Positions 23,055-34,398 are shown, counted from the stretch's first letter. The stretch: 64,000 bases of DNA from Cryptomeria japonica (GCF_030272615.1 NC_081413.1:335398302-335462301); one strand, 5' to 3'. Made by a program: numbers and translations. The notes: generated by a model from the letters alone, not told the origin.

Positions 23055-25397
23055 TCACTGGGTGCTCCCTCTATCCTCCTCATCCCTGCCATGTCTCATA
23101 GATGATGGCCCTCCTAGTCCTGGTTGTTGTGGTCTCATGGGTCCACTCACCCCCATGCTGCTCAATGACCTCCGAGAGCGTGCCCTACTCTCTGTCCTCG
23201 ATCATGCCCGATAAGAAGCTTCTCTTTGCTCTGGTGGGACTGCACTCTCATATAGTGTCCTCCAATGGCGTATCTCCTCTCTAGTCTCTACCAACATCTG
23301 TGCCATCTCGCGTGCACTGGCATCCCTAATCGACCCAATATACTCAGTGACTCTCTGTTCCTCTCGTTGTGCCTAAGCTATTGCTACATCTTGAGCCGCT
23401 ATAAGTCTAGCTTTCTCTGCTCTGAACTGATCCTACTATGTCCTTAAGATGGCATTCTGTCTCTCTAAAGTTGCAATATGATCATGCTGACTCGCTATGG
23501 TAGCCTTGCACATCTCCATCTCCTCTATCCTCATTATCTCCAGCTCTATGGGTATATCTTGCAATGCCTCATGCTCACTTGAATCTGGCTCATCCTTGTC
23601 ATCCCCCTCATCTCCATCCTCATCATCCCCCTCATTCTCATCCCCACCCTCACCCTCCTTGTCCTCATCATCTCCCTCCTCCTCTCCTGTGAGTGGGAAG
23701 TCCTCCTACCTCCTAGGTACTGGAATGTCCGGATCTATCAATGGCACTGGCCGTCGTCGTACAAACCATCGCTCATACTCCTCTGTCATTCTGGCTTCCT
23801 CCACATCTGATCTCCAATCCCACTGTCTCTGCTGTAGCTGTGTGAAGTTAGCATATGCTATGTGTGGCTGAATCATACTCCCCCACTGACTCGTCTCTCT
23901 GTGAGATCGGGCAAAGTGTGCAGTCCTCCTAGGTACATCCTGCCTCTCTCCAAACTATCGTCTGACTCTCTCTAGTAGGTACATCTCAATCACTCTTTGG
24001 TGATTCATTGGTCACCCAATCAGGTACCTCTCTTGTCTACAATACGGTAGCTCATCACTATCATTTGACCATCCCAGGCAATCACGATATGGCCTCCATG
24101 TGAACTCTCTCAGTTTGTCTAGCTCATGTCGCCAATACAATATGTATCCAAACGGACCCTGTCTCAGTGCTCCCCCATAGCAATACACATATGGTCGATG
24201 TGGTAATACCTATCTCTCTGCAATCGGTCGACATATGGCTATGTGCTCAAATTCCCATACTTGTAGCAGTGTGACTCCACAGCTCAAGGTCTGAACTCCC
24301 TGATATGCTATCTGATGTAACTAAAAATATAGCATAGCCAGTACACATGGTCCCCATGCATACACCGCACCCTCTGTCGCCATCCGCTCTAGCACTCTTC
24401 CCCATCCAATAGGGAATCCATGTCCTCATCTGTCCCCTGCTAGTAGGCATGCTATCACCACGGCTATCACCACATATCATCGATCATACTATGATGCCAT
24501 GGTCTCCCAGCCAATCTCCCTCTCTACGATACCCAGATCATCTACGTCGCACTCAAATAATCTGCATAATGCATCTCTCCCTATCACTGGGTCGTACTCT
24601 ACCATCTCTCCATGAATCAGAATGTGGAGGATATGCCATACGTCCTCTAGTGTCATAGTCGCCTCTCTAGTCGCCAGATGGAAAGAGGAGGTCTCTGAAT
24701 GCCATCGCTCTGCCAATGCGGTAAGTAGTCTTGCATTTTCCCTAATCTCGGGCATGAATGTGATATAGTATATCCCAAGTCCTGCTAGTGTATCTCTATC
24801 CATGCTCCTAAGTCTATGTCGTAACATGAAGCAGTCTGGTCGGTTCTCTCGCGTGATCAATGGATACTGTTGACTCTACATCACAATTGGGGCATATTTT
24901 GTCAGTTTTAGGGTTTGCTCCTATGGGTTTCATTTCCTCATTTCATCCACAAATCAGGGTGTTTTTCATCTATTCTAACCTATCCTACCCTTATCCCCCC
25001 TTTCTGGATCATTTGCATGCTATTTTTGACCAAAATTAGGGTTTACAATGCACAATTGCGCCTGTGTGACAAGTCCTGCACCTGTGTCACATAACCTGTG
25101 CCTGTGTCGCCCTACACAAGCATAGAAGACATTACACAAGCACAAAATTCACCCTACACAAGCGTAGAAGTCATTTTCTGCATTTTCTATGGACCCCACA
25201 ATGTCCTGCAAGCAAGTCAAATTCATCAAATTGAAAACATGGGTTTTTGAGATACATACCGCTGCTCCTGCATCATCCGGTCGTCTGTACGTGCGTACAT
25301 GTTCTCTAAGGTGATCTGCCATTGGAATGTTTGCCATCTCTCTGCAAGTGTCCTTTTCTAGAGCAACAAATCCTCCTCTTTGGCTAGTGCAAATGAG
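23055..25397 (-). pseudogene. Antisense plant mobile domain (PMD) gene inside F
   Basis: Read on the minus strand. A first coding segment (25397-25260) ends at GTATGT; a second opens after ...CAACAG at 24866 in the same phase, implying a 393-nt intron (24867-25259). The second segment carries the PMD signature: a long N-terminal block then LAERWHSETSSFHL, TMTLEDVWHILHIL, GPCVLAMLY and VTLLQVWEFEHIAICRP. It is followed by EEYERWFVRR, a long Asp/Glu-rich tract (about 23690-23570) and a coiled coil, ending at a stop at 23055. Several in-frame stops (for example 24489) show decay, and no clear ATG is left for exon 1. PMD proteins include the plant MAIN/MAIL family, and PMD sequences are also known in transposable elements. 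Either a captured host gene or a lineage-specific antisense ORF would fit. Confidence 0.75.
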
Positions 25398-25419
25398 CAA
25401 TTTTCACTCTCTTTGTCTC

Positions 25420-25426
25420 ATTTATA
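25420..25426 (-). promoter_or_regulatory. Possible TATA box for the antisense PMD gene
   Basis: The minus strand reads TATAAAT about 25 bp before the first PMD coding segment. Support is positional only. Confidence 0.3.
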
Positions 25427-25696
25427 GATCTTTGTTAGTTCATAGATGGACATGCCCTCTCTCCATCTTATGTTGGTCATGATCTTTTGCATCTTTCATT
25501 TCTTGTCCTTCATTCATCCGATCTTCGATTGTTAGTCCGTTTGCTCCTATCGTGTTCTATCATTATTATCGATCAATTGGCCTCTTTTCTGCATGTTTCC
25601 GGCCAATTCCTCGAGGGGGCATGCATATGTCATTATTATTGTCTAGGGCATTTTCATTATTGTTCTTTGAAACAACGCTTAAAATTGCATTGTCTC
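25427..25696. other. Between antisense PMD gene and polypurine tract, no gene
   Basis: Short C/T-rich DNA with no conserved frame. It would hold the promoter of the antisense gene if that gene was ever expressed. Confidence 0.4.
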
Positions 25697-25710
25697 AAAG
25701 AGGGGCAAAA
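25697..25710 (+). other. Polypurine tract of F
   Basis: AAAGAGGGGCAAAA directly before the 3' LTR. One C interrupts the purines. Confidence 0.8.
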
Positions 25711-27277
25711 TGTAGACACCTAAAAATGGTCAACGCTTGCGGAATCGTACTTTAACATTTACGCATTGCCTTATTTTAGGGTTTTTACGTCGCATTAACA
25801 TTTCTCCTATGTCACGCATTTGGTTTTTATCATTTGCGAGCATCGAGTCTTTCTTCTGCATTCTTCATTTATCTCACTTTCGAATTTGATCTTGTCGATA
25901 ACAATATCAGTCATGATTTTGGTCAATCTTATCCTGTCACATCTATGTGCGTATTCATTTGTCATCATTTTGGACATCGTCAATCGTAATTAGGGTTTTG
26001 TCCTCTTATCAATCTTGTCATCATGCGATCGATTTGTCATCGATTCTTGTCTTTTGATCAATTTGTCATCAATCTTGTCGTCTTGTGATCTATTTTGTCA
26101 TCGATCCTTGTCTTCTTGTCAATTTTGTCATTTTGCGATCGATTTGTCATCGATCGTTGTCTTTTTCAATCATGTCAATTTGGATCAATTAGTCATTGTC
26201 CCTCGTCAATTGGCGCATTTATCAATCACATCATTTATCAGCATTGGTCTTTTATCAAGTCAGAATCATGATCAAATCAAATCGATATCAATTATCCTTT
26301 GTCAAGACCTAATTGTCATCCTTGCATTTCTAATTCATCTTTTAGGGTTTCATGATTTTATTCATTTAACCCTGTTTGTCATTTCTCCCTCTAGGTTAAA
26401 TAATTTATTTATTTATCCTAGGTCTTCGTGTCACAATTAAATGTTTAATTTAATTGGCTAACTAATTATTCCTCTTTTTGTGAATTAATTAATAAATGAC
26501 AAATTATTAATTGACTTACCTAATTTCTCCTAATTCCTAATTTCCTAATTTTTCATCAATTTCTAAATTCCCTCTTTGTGAATTAATTAATAAATGAAAA
26601 ATTATTAATTAATTCACTAAATTCCTATTTTTCAATTTTCTAATTTTCCTAATTTCTAATTCAATTTCCTCCTATTTTCCTCCTAATTTCATGGGAATGA
26701 CATTTCAATTTGTCATTAATTGTCATAATTGACAATCAATCAATTTTGACATAGAAATTTGTCATAATTTTGTCATAAATTATCAATCAATCAATTTTGC
26801 ATAGAAAGTGCAAATTTGTCATAAATTTGTCATAATTGACATTCTTGATTTGCAATTTCCATTTGAATCTCTTCATGCTAATTTGATCATCTCTCCAATT
26901 TGTCTATAAATTGGATGATTTTCTTCAATCCCAACTAATCACATTATCGAACGAATCACTTTTTTGAATCACTTTGTCAAATCAATCATGCTTTGAGTAT
27001 TCTTGAGCTATCATCTTGTCTACTTGCTTTCATATCATGATCATGCACTAGTAGGTGAGATCAACAACAAAGCTATTTGAAGGAGAAAGAAGGACAATGG
27101 AGCCACATGAAGGAGACATTCAAATCTGCATTTGGTTTGCTTAATTTTCAAATCTTGAATGTTTTGTTTTCATGTCTTTATTGAGTGTGTTAGGATTGAT
27201 CATTGCATTTGAGCTTTTGTGATTGAGCTATGACTAATATTGAATTGCTTGTGATGATTTTCGATTTCCTAGCTACA
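25711..27277 (+). repeat. Element F 3' LTR
   Basis: Begins TGTAGACACCTAAAAATGGTC and aligns with the 5' LTR throughout, with a short deletion near 26620. No gene is present. Confidence 0.93.
26905..26912 (+). promoter_or_regulatory. Putative TATA box, F 3' LTR
   Basis: Same TATAAATT in the same context as 15386-15393. Confidence 0.4.
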
Positions 27278-27282
27278 ACTTG

Positions 27283-27918
27283 TACAAAACTCTGATTTTG
27301 CATGCTTCTCTTGATCTTTGCTTACCGTCCTTTCACTGCTCGGTTCACTACTCTTGGATACTCTGCTTGCTCTACTTGGTATACTCCCCCTGTATACTAT
27401 ACTCCTTTTTTTAATACTTTGAATACTACACTCCCCCAATACTGTATCACTCCCCCTTTTTGACAAACATCACAACTTAATTACCATTCGGCGGTGGTAA
27501 CTAGTCAAAAATAGATTTGTACTTGGTCTGTGCTTCAGTGAGAGTGACAGAGAGTGCAATCTTTACACTATCCATTAAAGAATTATGTGCTTGAATATCA
27601 GCCAATAATGATATTAAGCCATCTAGAGTGCTTCTCTCTTGTGTAGTAGATAAGGACGTGGCTCGGTTGATCTGCTCTTGGATGGATGAAAGATGAGGAA
27701 GGAATAATGTCTATTGTGTCATTATGTCCATCCTGATCTTGTGTTCTTCATTTCTTAGGTCCAATTGTTGAGCCACAAGCTATTGTAAACCTTGTATAGA
27801 AATTCTGAATTGAATTTGGCTTCATGGTCAATTTATTTGAGAGATCGGTGATCTCTTTCTCAATTGCCTCTGTTTTATTATTAATGTCTTTAATGAATAA
27901 AGAAAATGTGCAGAGTTT
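27283..27918 (-). other. Element A 3' region after ORF2
   Basis: Degraded continuation of the helical ORF2 tail with many stops. It ends with several short C-rich tracts (for example ACTCCCCCTTTTTGAC near 27450) that resemble the purine tracts at the 3' ends of C and D. Positions 27278-27282 (ACTTG) are the right copy of F's target duplication. Confidence 0.5.
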
Positions 27919-30840
27919 CTAAAATAAATAAAGAATGTGCTTGAGTTGAGGAGTCAACTCAGCAATAAATTTGATAAGTTTAACTTTGCCAATAGCTATA
28001 GCTTTCTGTACCTCTTCTATCATTTTTGAAGTGAGCTCTTTGTCTTTTATCTTGCTCAAATACTCTGGTACATCTACTCCAGATGTCTCTATCTTTGTTA
28101 GGAGTTCATCCAGTTGAATGTGGATGGCTACATCTGTTGATACTGTAGCTTTAGGTAGCATATCTATTAAGAGTGCTTTCACCTTCTGAAGTACCTTATT
28201 TTTCTTTTGAATCGCCATTTGCTTCTCTTGTTCAGCCTTTGCTTTGCATAGTTCACTGAAATCAATGAGTGCTTGCCCCTTTAATTTTGATATATCTATA
28301 TTGGGCAACACTATTGGTTTTGACAAATCAACTTTAAAACTATGCTTTTTCATCTTCTTTTCTTTACCTTTTACCGATGGAACTAAGACAATGGCTTGTG
28401 AGGCTTGATGACCCTCGGTAGGTTGCTTGGTAGAGGCAACACTTTGATCGGTTTCTTTAGCCTCTGTAGAGTCCTTTGGTTTCTCGGTATTTGGTGTCTC
28501 AATTGCAACATTCTCAGTGCTAGATGGTGCTTGAGATGTCTGTTCTTGAGTAGTACCTTCTCCTGCTGTAGACTTGTGGCCTTCGGTGCCTTGCTCCATG
28601 TCATGAGGGGTTTCAGTTGAGACAGGTTGTTTGACTGGTGGATAAGGTTGAACTTGTTCCAAGACTGATTCACTAGATACAAGTTTTGCATATGCATTGC
28701 CTTCTATCATTTCCTATTCTGGTGCCTCTGTATCCATGGCATCTTCATCTATTTGAATGGTGTCAGCAGGGTCTTGCTCAGTAACATCAGGATCTTTCTC
28801 GGTGACATCAATAATTTCAACTGTATCTTGCTCACCAACATCCTTGATTTTAAAGATTTCCTACCATTTTGCTTTTGTCTCATTTTCAACTTTAATATAC
28901 AACCCATTCATCAGTTTTAAGGCTCTTTGTTTGACAAGAAACTTTGAGTTGTAGGTTGTCAGATGTTCTTTTATTTTAGCTACTGACATGTCAGGAAAGA
29001 GATGAACCAGACTTCTTTCTTTGATCTGTTTCTCTAAGTCCATTGCATACTTCCACCTATTATCAATATGCAAATAAAGTTCATTCGGAAGTGACTTAGC
29101 TAGTTCTAATGGAGCTAATCAAAATTTTAGAAGTGTGCAGATGACAGCTTCTTCAATTTGTCTCTTCTCATCATTATTTCTGGTTTCATATTTAACATAT
29201 CTAAATGATCCAAATCCTCCATATTCTTTTAGATTAGCACAAAAGTTTTCAACACTATGTATATTTACCTTCTTGCTTTTGGCAAACTAAAATTTTCTTG
29301 CATCCTCTGATTCGGTATCACTAGACTCTTTTGCCAAAATGAGTCTCTGAGCAGATTTCTTGTAGGTCTTTGTTACCTTGGGAATAGTAACACTCTCTAT
29401 TTTCTTACTCGGTGAAGCTATAGATGCTCTAGTGTTAAGTCGATTTGGAGGTGGAGTCAGTGAGGCCTTTGATGTGTCCTATTTCTTTCTCTTCAACACT
29501 TTTCCTTTAGGAAATTCGGTGCTTAATGTTATAGCTGCCTCTTGGGCTTCAGATTCCTCTTTAGTAATAGCTAAAGTGCCTTTGATAGGTGTAGAGGAAG
29601 AGTCTTCTCTGAATTTCTCTGATAATGCCTTTATCATCTTTGTTGCCTTTCTGGTAGCTTTGGGTACTACAATGCTCATTTTTACTTTTTCCTTTACTTC
29701 TTCATAGGTTGCATACCTCAACTCGGTAGCATGTCTTGGCAATGTAAGAAATGCATCAATTTGCTATTGTGTGATGTCAAAATCAATCTCGTAACCCATC
29801 GGTGACAAAGATTGAGTTCTTGGTTCCACAACATTCACATAACAGTAATTAGTGTCAACTTCAAAACATATGTCATTTTTGTATTTCTCCACTAGCTGGG
29901 GTGGAATCCGGTACCTGTTAAGCATTTTCTCTTAGAACTTATTGAAGTAACCATCCATAATATCATTGAAATTATAACCTAACTTCTTAATGAAGTCATT
30001 GATTTGATGGGTGATTGGTTGGTGTAGCTCCCAAACAACTTTACCGACTGATAGAAAGAATTTTTCAAAATAGAAAAACATGCATACAAGTAATGATCCA
30101 AACTTTAGTGTATTAGCCAAGTTGTTTTTCTTCGGCTTCCTGATGGTGTTTAGATTCTCAAATAGGTTCTTCAGCAACACCTCACATAGATCAATTTTCA
30201 TTCCCTTTTTCACAATTTTGTATGCTAGGTCTACTGTTGCACAGGGTACACTATTTTCCCTTGCTGATTGGAAGAAACAGTAACCTATTACTCTTATGGC
30301 AAATTTTAGTTCTTCATCTATGACATTGTTCAATTTTAATCCTCTGCAATCTGATTCCACTCTGGTTAAACTGATCAATTTCTTCTGTGATATCATCTTT
30401 TGGGCTCGGGAATGATCATAAATGGGGTAACCGGTAATCAGATGAATGATTTCCTTGGTAATCTTAAATGGTTGCTCTTCTAGCCACATGAAATCATCGT
30501 GAACTCTACTCAGAACAAACTTGACCCACTGGGGTTTGAACACACAAGGATAGGTTAGGGCTTCAGTCAATCCCTTGATCTTGATGTGCTCATACTTGCT
30601 ATTTAATTTACCATTTGTGCATAATTCATCATAGGTGTCTTTAATTTCAACATGACCGAGTTCTTCAACATGACATTTGGTGAAGAATCTCACATCCTCA
30701 ACTAACAACACTCTATCTGGGATGAGTGAAAAAGAGGTTTTGTCATCCGGTTCAGATGCAACTTTGGGAGTCAAAGAGTATTTTAGTGAGGGCTTCTCTA
30801 CATTCTTGACAACAATGGGATCTTGGATCTTAGGTGCCAT
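27919..30840 (-). pseudogene. Element A ORF2: large unassigned protein conserved in element C
   Basis: The frame opens at ATG 30840 (MAPKIQDPIVVKN) and is open for 302 codons to a TAA at 29932. It then continues in the same frame to 27919 through several more stops, mostly TAG (about 970 codons in all). The globular N-terminal third contains VLSRVHDDFMWLEE (about residue 109) and FKITKEIIHLITGYP (about 125-139), then a hydrophobic SLLVCMFFYFEKF stretch. The same order appears in element C as VLSRAHGEFIWLD, FTRQAIRAVTGLP and NLLVCLMLYFTKE. The middle is basic and Ser/Thr-rich; the C-terminal part is Gln/Glu/Lys-rich and helical. I recognise no enzyme motif and no retroviral domain. Function is unknown; a structural or regulatory role for the element is only a guess. 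Confidence 0.7.
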
Positions 30841-31387
30841 TTTAAATTTCAGATAAAAGCTAACAAAGGATCCTTAGGGTTTCAGGATTTCAAATGGCAG
30901 ACGCTTCTCACTTAGCAAATAATAGCAACTAGATAAGATTGGTAAACCAGCTTAACAATGCATTGAGATTGATGTAAATACCTTGAATTTGCTTTGTAGG
31001 AGTTTTTATCACCTTAGATTCGCTTTGCTCTGCTCTCTCAAAAACTTGGTGAGTTGAAAATGACCACAAAAATGCCTTTAAGTACACAATATGCCTTATC
31101 GAGCTCCGTGCAGGTTAGGTCAAAAACATTAAATGCACTCAGTTACACTTAACTTTCTTTCCTTTTTCCACTTTAACCGAGTAACCAAACTTCCTTCATT
31201 CATCGACTTGACAGGCTTCCTGTATTCACCGACTTGACAGGTTTCTTGTAAAGTACTTCAAAAGACTTTGATAGAATTTCAAACTTACTATTATCTTAAT
31301 TATGCAGATTTGAATTAAGTACATGATAAAATAGGAACTACTAAGATTTAACCTTGATAGAATGTAGTCCCTTCATACCTTTACTGA
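30841..31387. other. Spacer between the two element A genes
   Basis: AT-rich, with no reading frame that continues either neighbour. It is probably the leader of ORF2. I see no promoter motif that I would defend. Confidence 0.5.
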
Positions 31388-32740
31388 TTAATTTGGAATA
31401 GGAGCACCTAACTCGGTAGGTAAGGTGCTTTCTTCATTTGACACAATTTCCTTCTTTTTCCAAATCATCTTTAATTGGTCTTTTATTTCTTCAATGTCTT
31501 TTCTAGGTTGATCTCTGTAATCTCCAGCTAAGTGTCCAACTTTGTGACAATGAAAACATGCCATACCAGGATTTCTCCATGATCTTTGGTTGTACATACC
31601 AAACCTTATAAAATAGTTGGCACTTATATGTCCATATCTTCCACAACATTCACACCATATCCTTGTATTGTAATCCCATGGTACTGCAGAATATTGTCGG
31701 TAAGGATTTGTGTGAGTTCAGAAACCTCTAGCTTTTGCTTGGTGTGCATACCACATATAGTTCTTTTGCTTAAGCCAACACTTCTCGGTACTATGTCCAT
31801 ATCTATTGTAGTTTTTACAAAACCCTTTGAATTTTGCCTTCTAATAATTGTTTAAAGACTTTATCCTAAATTGATTAGATGTGTGACCATATTTATTGCA
31901 ATTGTAACAATAACCTTTGGACTTAGTGACATTTGGTTGCTTACCTTTTCTAATTTGGAACAAGTTGGCAGTATGACCTTGATTTCCACAGTAGTTGCAA
32001 ATAGGCTTCTTTCTTTTGATGTTGTTCTTGTTTCCAGCTTGCTTTGATGATTATCCTCTCTCGATAGTATGAATTCCCTTCTCGGTACAGTATTTTCCTT
32101 TGTAACCGAGTCCTGCATCTTTGTTGGGTCTTCTTGTATTCAGTTGCTCATCCAACATCTTTGATGCTTCAAAACTCTTCTTCAGTGTTTTTTTGGATTT
32201 CTTCTCCATTTCAAGTTCATCGATCAACCTTGATACTTCAAGTTTCAATGCTTGATTCTCATCATCCTTCAAATTTGCTTCATGATGTGCATAATCTAGT
32301 TGATCTGACAGATTTTGTTGAATTCCAGTCAACCTTGTGATTTCATCATTCTTATCAAATACTAAGACTTCAAGTTGTTGTTTCTCTCTTTGTAGATCTC
32401 TTACTTTATCCTCGGTTGTCCTTAATGCATCAAGATTTTCAGTCATCTGTGTGCTGAAATGTTCATGTTCTCTTTTCATTGCTTTTAGTTGATCAGCCAG
32501 TGCTTTGTTCTTTTCCCTCAATACTCCAATCATTTCTTCAGTTTCTTTAGATATGCTATTCTCAGATGATGTCTCAATTTGTTCCACTAACTCTTGAGAG
32601 TCTTGCAAATCATCAGATAATCTTCTTCTTACTTTCAGAGATTTTTGCACTTACCTTTGCATGTCTGCAATCACTTGATTTGCATGATCCAACTCTTCTT
32701 GCAGATACACAATCCTCCGAGATTGTTTATAGCCTTCCAT
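31388..32740 (-). pseudogene. Element A gag-position protein: coiled coil plus zinc-knuckle array
   Basis: One reading frame runs from ATG at 32740 to 31388 with in-frame stops (for example at 32651 and 32051), about 450 codons. The N-terminal ~230 residues are heptad-rich and charged, typical of a long coiled coil. They are followed by five CCHC-like modules near 32000, 31911, 31820, 31656 and 31560: CNYCGNQGHTANLF, CYNCNKYGHTSNQF, CKNYNRYGHSTEKC, CECCGRYGHISANY and CFHCHKVGHLAGDY. In four of the five the last Cys is Phe or Tyr, and module 3 has Tyr for the second Cys. Position next to the primer site and the zinc knuckles suggest a gag-like nucleic-acid-binding protein (inference). No copia UBN2-type gag domain is visible. 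The counterpart in element C is at 57357-58375. Confidence 0.72.
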
Positions 32741-32788
32741 TGATAAGATCTTTCTCTTTAGGCAGTTAAACCCTTTTTCAAGATTGAA

Positions 32789-32800
32789 GCTCTGATACCA
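32789..32800 (-). other. Primer binding site of element A
   Basis: The reverse strand reads TGGTATCAGAGC, the standard initiator-Met-tRNA complement, two bases from the LTR. Confidence 0.9.
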
Positions 32801-32802
32801 AT

Positions 32803-33941
32803 TGTTAGGCCCAATATGGAAAGCTAGTGTACTGAGAGGGGAGGGGTGAATCAGTACTTCAAAACTTTTCTTCAATAATAACTTTACTGTTATGCATAAA
32901 TCGAATAGTGCAGTAACATAATATAAAGCTAAAACAAATAGATAACAATCATACATGATTCACTCCATAACACATATATTTTGGTTACGCAGAAACTCTT
33001 GGTTAGAGAGAAAAACTGCGGTGGGGATGGCACCCACAACTTCACTACTGCAATAATAAAGAGTGTTCGGTTAGAGCTACATGTTTAGATATTTCTGATA
33101 GCTTACCCTGTTAGGAGTAACAAGATCTATTAGATATACCTTGCTAAAGGATTTTACAACACTTAAACTAAATGTTGTACCTGGTTAGAGGCTTTACAAT
33201 TTATAGACTTGATTAGAGTCTTTTACCTTGTTAAAGGTTTCTCTTACAACTTCAAAATATTACAATAAATCATTACAAATATCTACAACTTTACATATAG
33301 AATGTTATAGCAGATTCTATTTGCTCAGAATAGATTACCTTTCTTATAACATGCCTCGGTAACCCATATATTAACTCGATAAACCCTTCTGTTTACTCTA
33401 TTCTTTGACTGTTCTCTGAAATCCTTCTCGGTGACCTCTGTGTCTCTGTAACAGTCTTCTTACACTCATGCACACACCTCTTTAATTCTTAACTCATGCT
33501 GTATAAATAGATCTCTTATGTCAGTGATCCATTCATTGCTTCGATCTTACAAACATGTTTTATCGAATGAATAACCATGCAAAATATTTCATTGGTTAGA
33601 TGACCTCAAAATCATACACAATCTTTAAGTGCAATTTCCAATGTGATAACAGTTAGATGTTCCTCGATCTTGTAACACGTTTTCATATGTATGTCCAGGT
33701 TCAATGAATCTGGTAACACGTTTCACTCGGTGTATATCAACTCGGTGTGTCATCTTTGCTGCTCGGTAGACATGAAATGATACTCGGTAGACAGCTCAGT
33801 GTATACTATGTTCTGAGGCTACTTTCTTCAATAACCGACTGGACTGTGCATACCGACTGAATATCTCGGTAGAGATAATTGACTAGAGTATACAGAATAA
33901 CTTTGAACATAAAACTAATGGCAACTTGGTAAGTAGTAACA
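32803..33941 (-). repeat. Element A 5' LTR
   Basis: 1139 bp, plus-strand reading TGTTAGGCCC...AGTAACA. It is the 5' LTR because the primer site lies at its left edge on the minus strand. It contains the CTGAGAGGGGAGGGGTGAATC motif (about 32832-32852) that is also found in the LTRs of C, D and E. No gene is present. Confidence 0.92.
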
Positions 33942-34211
33942 ATTAAGCAATAATATTCTCTTATTGGCCAGTAAGTGAATATTGTGGGTCACAAATCCCA
34001 CTGAGGATTTTCCCACACCGAGTTTCCTCGTTAAAATATTGTGTTATGGTGTGTCTCTTATGTTGTGGTTGCTATTCTTATTTACTGCATTATTTTTGGT
34101 TTACCGGTACACAGTTTTGACATGCTTTTCATGTTATAAGATAAGAAAATTATTATACCGGTCAGATACTGATTCACCCCCTCCCTCTCAGTATCTTTGG
34201 GAATCCTAACA
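33942..34211 (+). mobile_element. Copia-like LTR terminal fragment (E, right piece)
   Basis: This is the 3' end of a plus-oriented LTR ending GGGAATCCTAACA, with the GATTCACCC...CCTCTCAG motif about 40 nt before the end. It matches, inverted, the first 270 bp of the LTR at 58447. Its first ~107 bp repeat positions 98-204, so the E sequence is duplicated on the two sides of element A. It directly abuts the 3' end of element C. Confidence 0.7.
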
Positions 34212-34398
34212 TTTTCTCTGTCCACTACTCCCCCTTTGACATCAATGACAAAGGTTGTCAAAAATTGTCAAACGAGTGCAAAAAATAAAAATTTCACCTC
34301 AAAGTTTGTAACCGGTTGGTTACAATCTGAAATATGTCTGCCAAAACTAAATTTAAACTCTGCATGAATTTGTTGTTGTCATTCAGGGTTGCCTCACT
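34212..34398 (-). other. Element C 3' end with purine tract
   Basis: Noncoding tail. The reverse strand has GTCAAAGGGGGAGT at about 34227-34240, typical of the tract before a 3' LTR, but 16 bases then separate it from inverted LTR piece E and no proper 3' LTR is seen. Confidence 0.55.

Larger units (their letters stand above)
14169..27277 (+). mobile_element. Element F: pol-less LTR element, probably Ty3/gypsy Tat-like
   Basis: A 13,109-bp element with 1591- and 1567-bp LTRs (TGTAGAC...CTACA/TTACA), target duplication ACTTG (14164-14168 and 27278-27282), a putative primer site after the left LTR and a purine tract AAAGAGGGGCAAAA before the right. The interior has one long Gln/Pro/Ser-rich plus-strand ORF region and an antisense PMD gene next to the 3' LTR, with no RT, RNase H, integrase or protease. 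Antisense extra ORFs near the 3' LTR are known in the Tat lineage, hence the tentative class. It is inserted in the 3' internal part of element A. A diverged relative is at 61135-64000. Confidence 0.88.
205..33941 (-). mobile_element. Element A: non-autonomous copia-like LTR retroelement, split by G1 and F
   Basis: The two LTRs are 1140 bp (205-1054 joined to 13721-14010) and 1139 bp (32803-33941), roughly 95% identical by eye over the stretch compared. A Met-tRNA-type primer site lies beside the right LTR and a purine-rich tract (reverse strand) beside the left, so the element reads on the minus strand. Internal DNA is 32802-27283 plus 14168-14011, about 5.7 kb. It encodes a coiled-coil/zinc-knuckle protein and ORF2, but no protease, integrase, RT or RNase H. 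G1 sits inside its left LTR and F inside its 3' internal region. The immediate flanks show no 5-bp duplication; instead ~107 bp of LTR E is repeated on both sides. Confidence 0.85.

Noticed and set aside
23497-23871. Plus-strand Ser/Pro-rich frame of 124 codons
   Set aside because: It is the shadow of the Asp/Glu-rich tract of the antisense PMD gene.
32789-32800. Met-tRNA-like sequence as a possible tRNA gene (also at 4935, 48506, 58433)
   Set aside because: Only about 12 bases match the tRNA 3' end; all lie next to LTRs and are primer sites.
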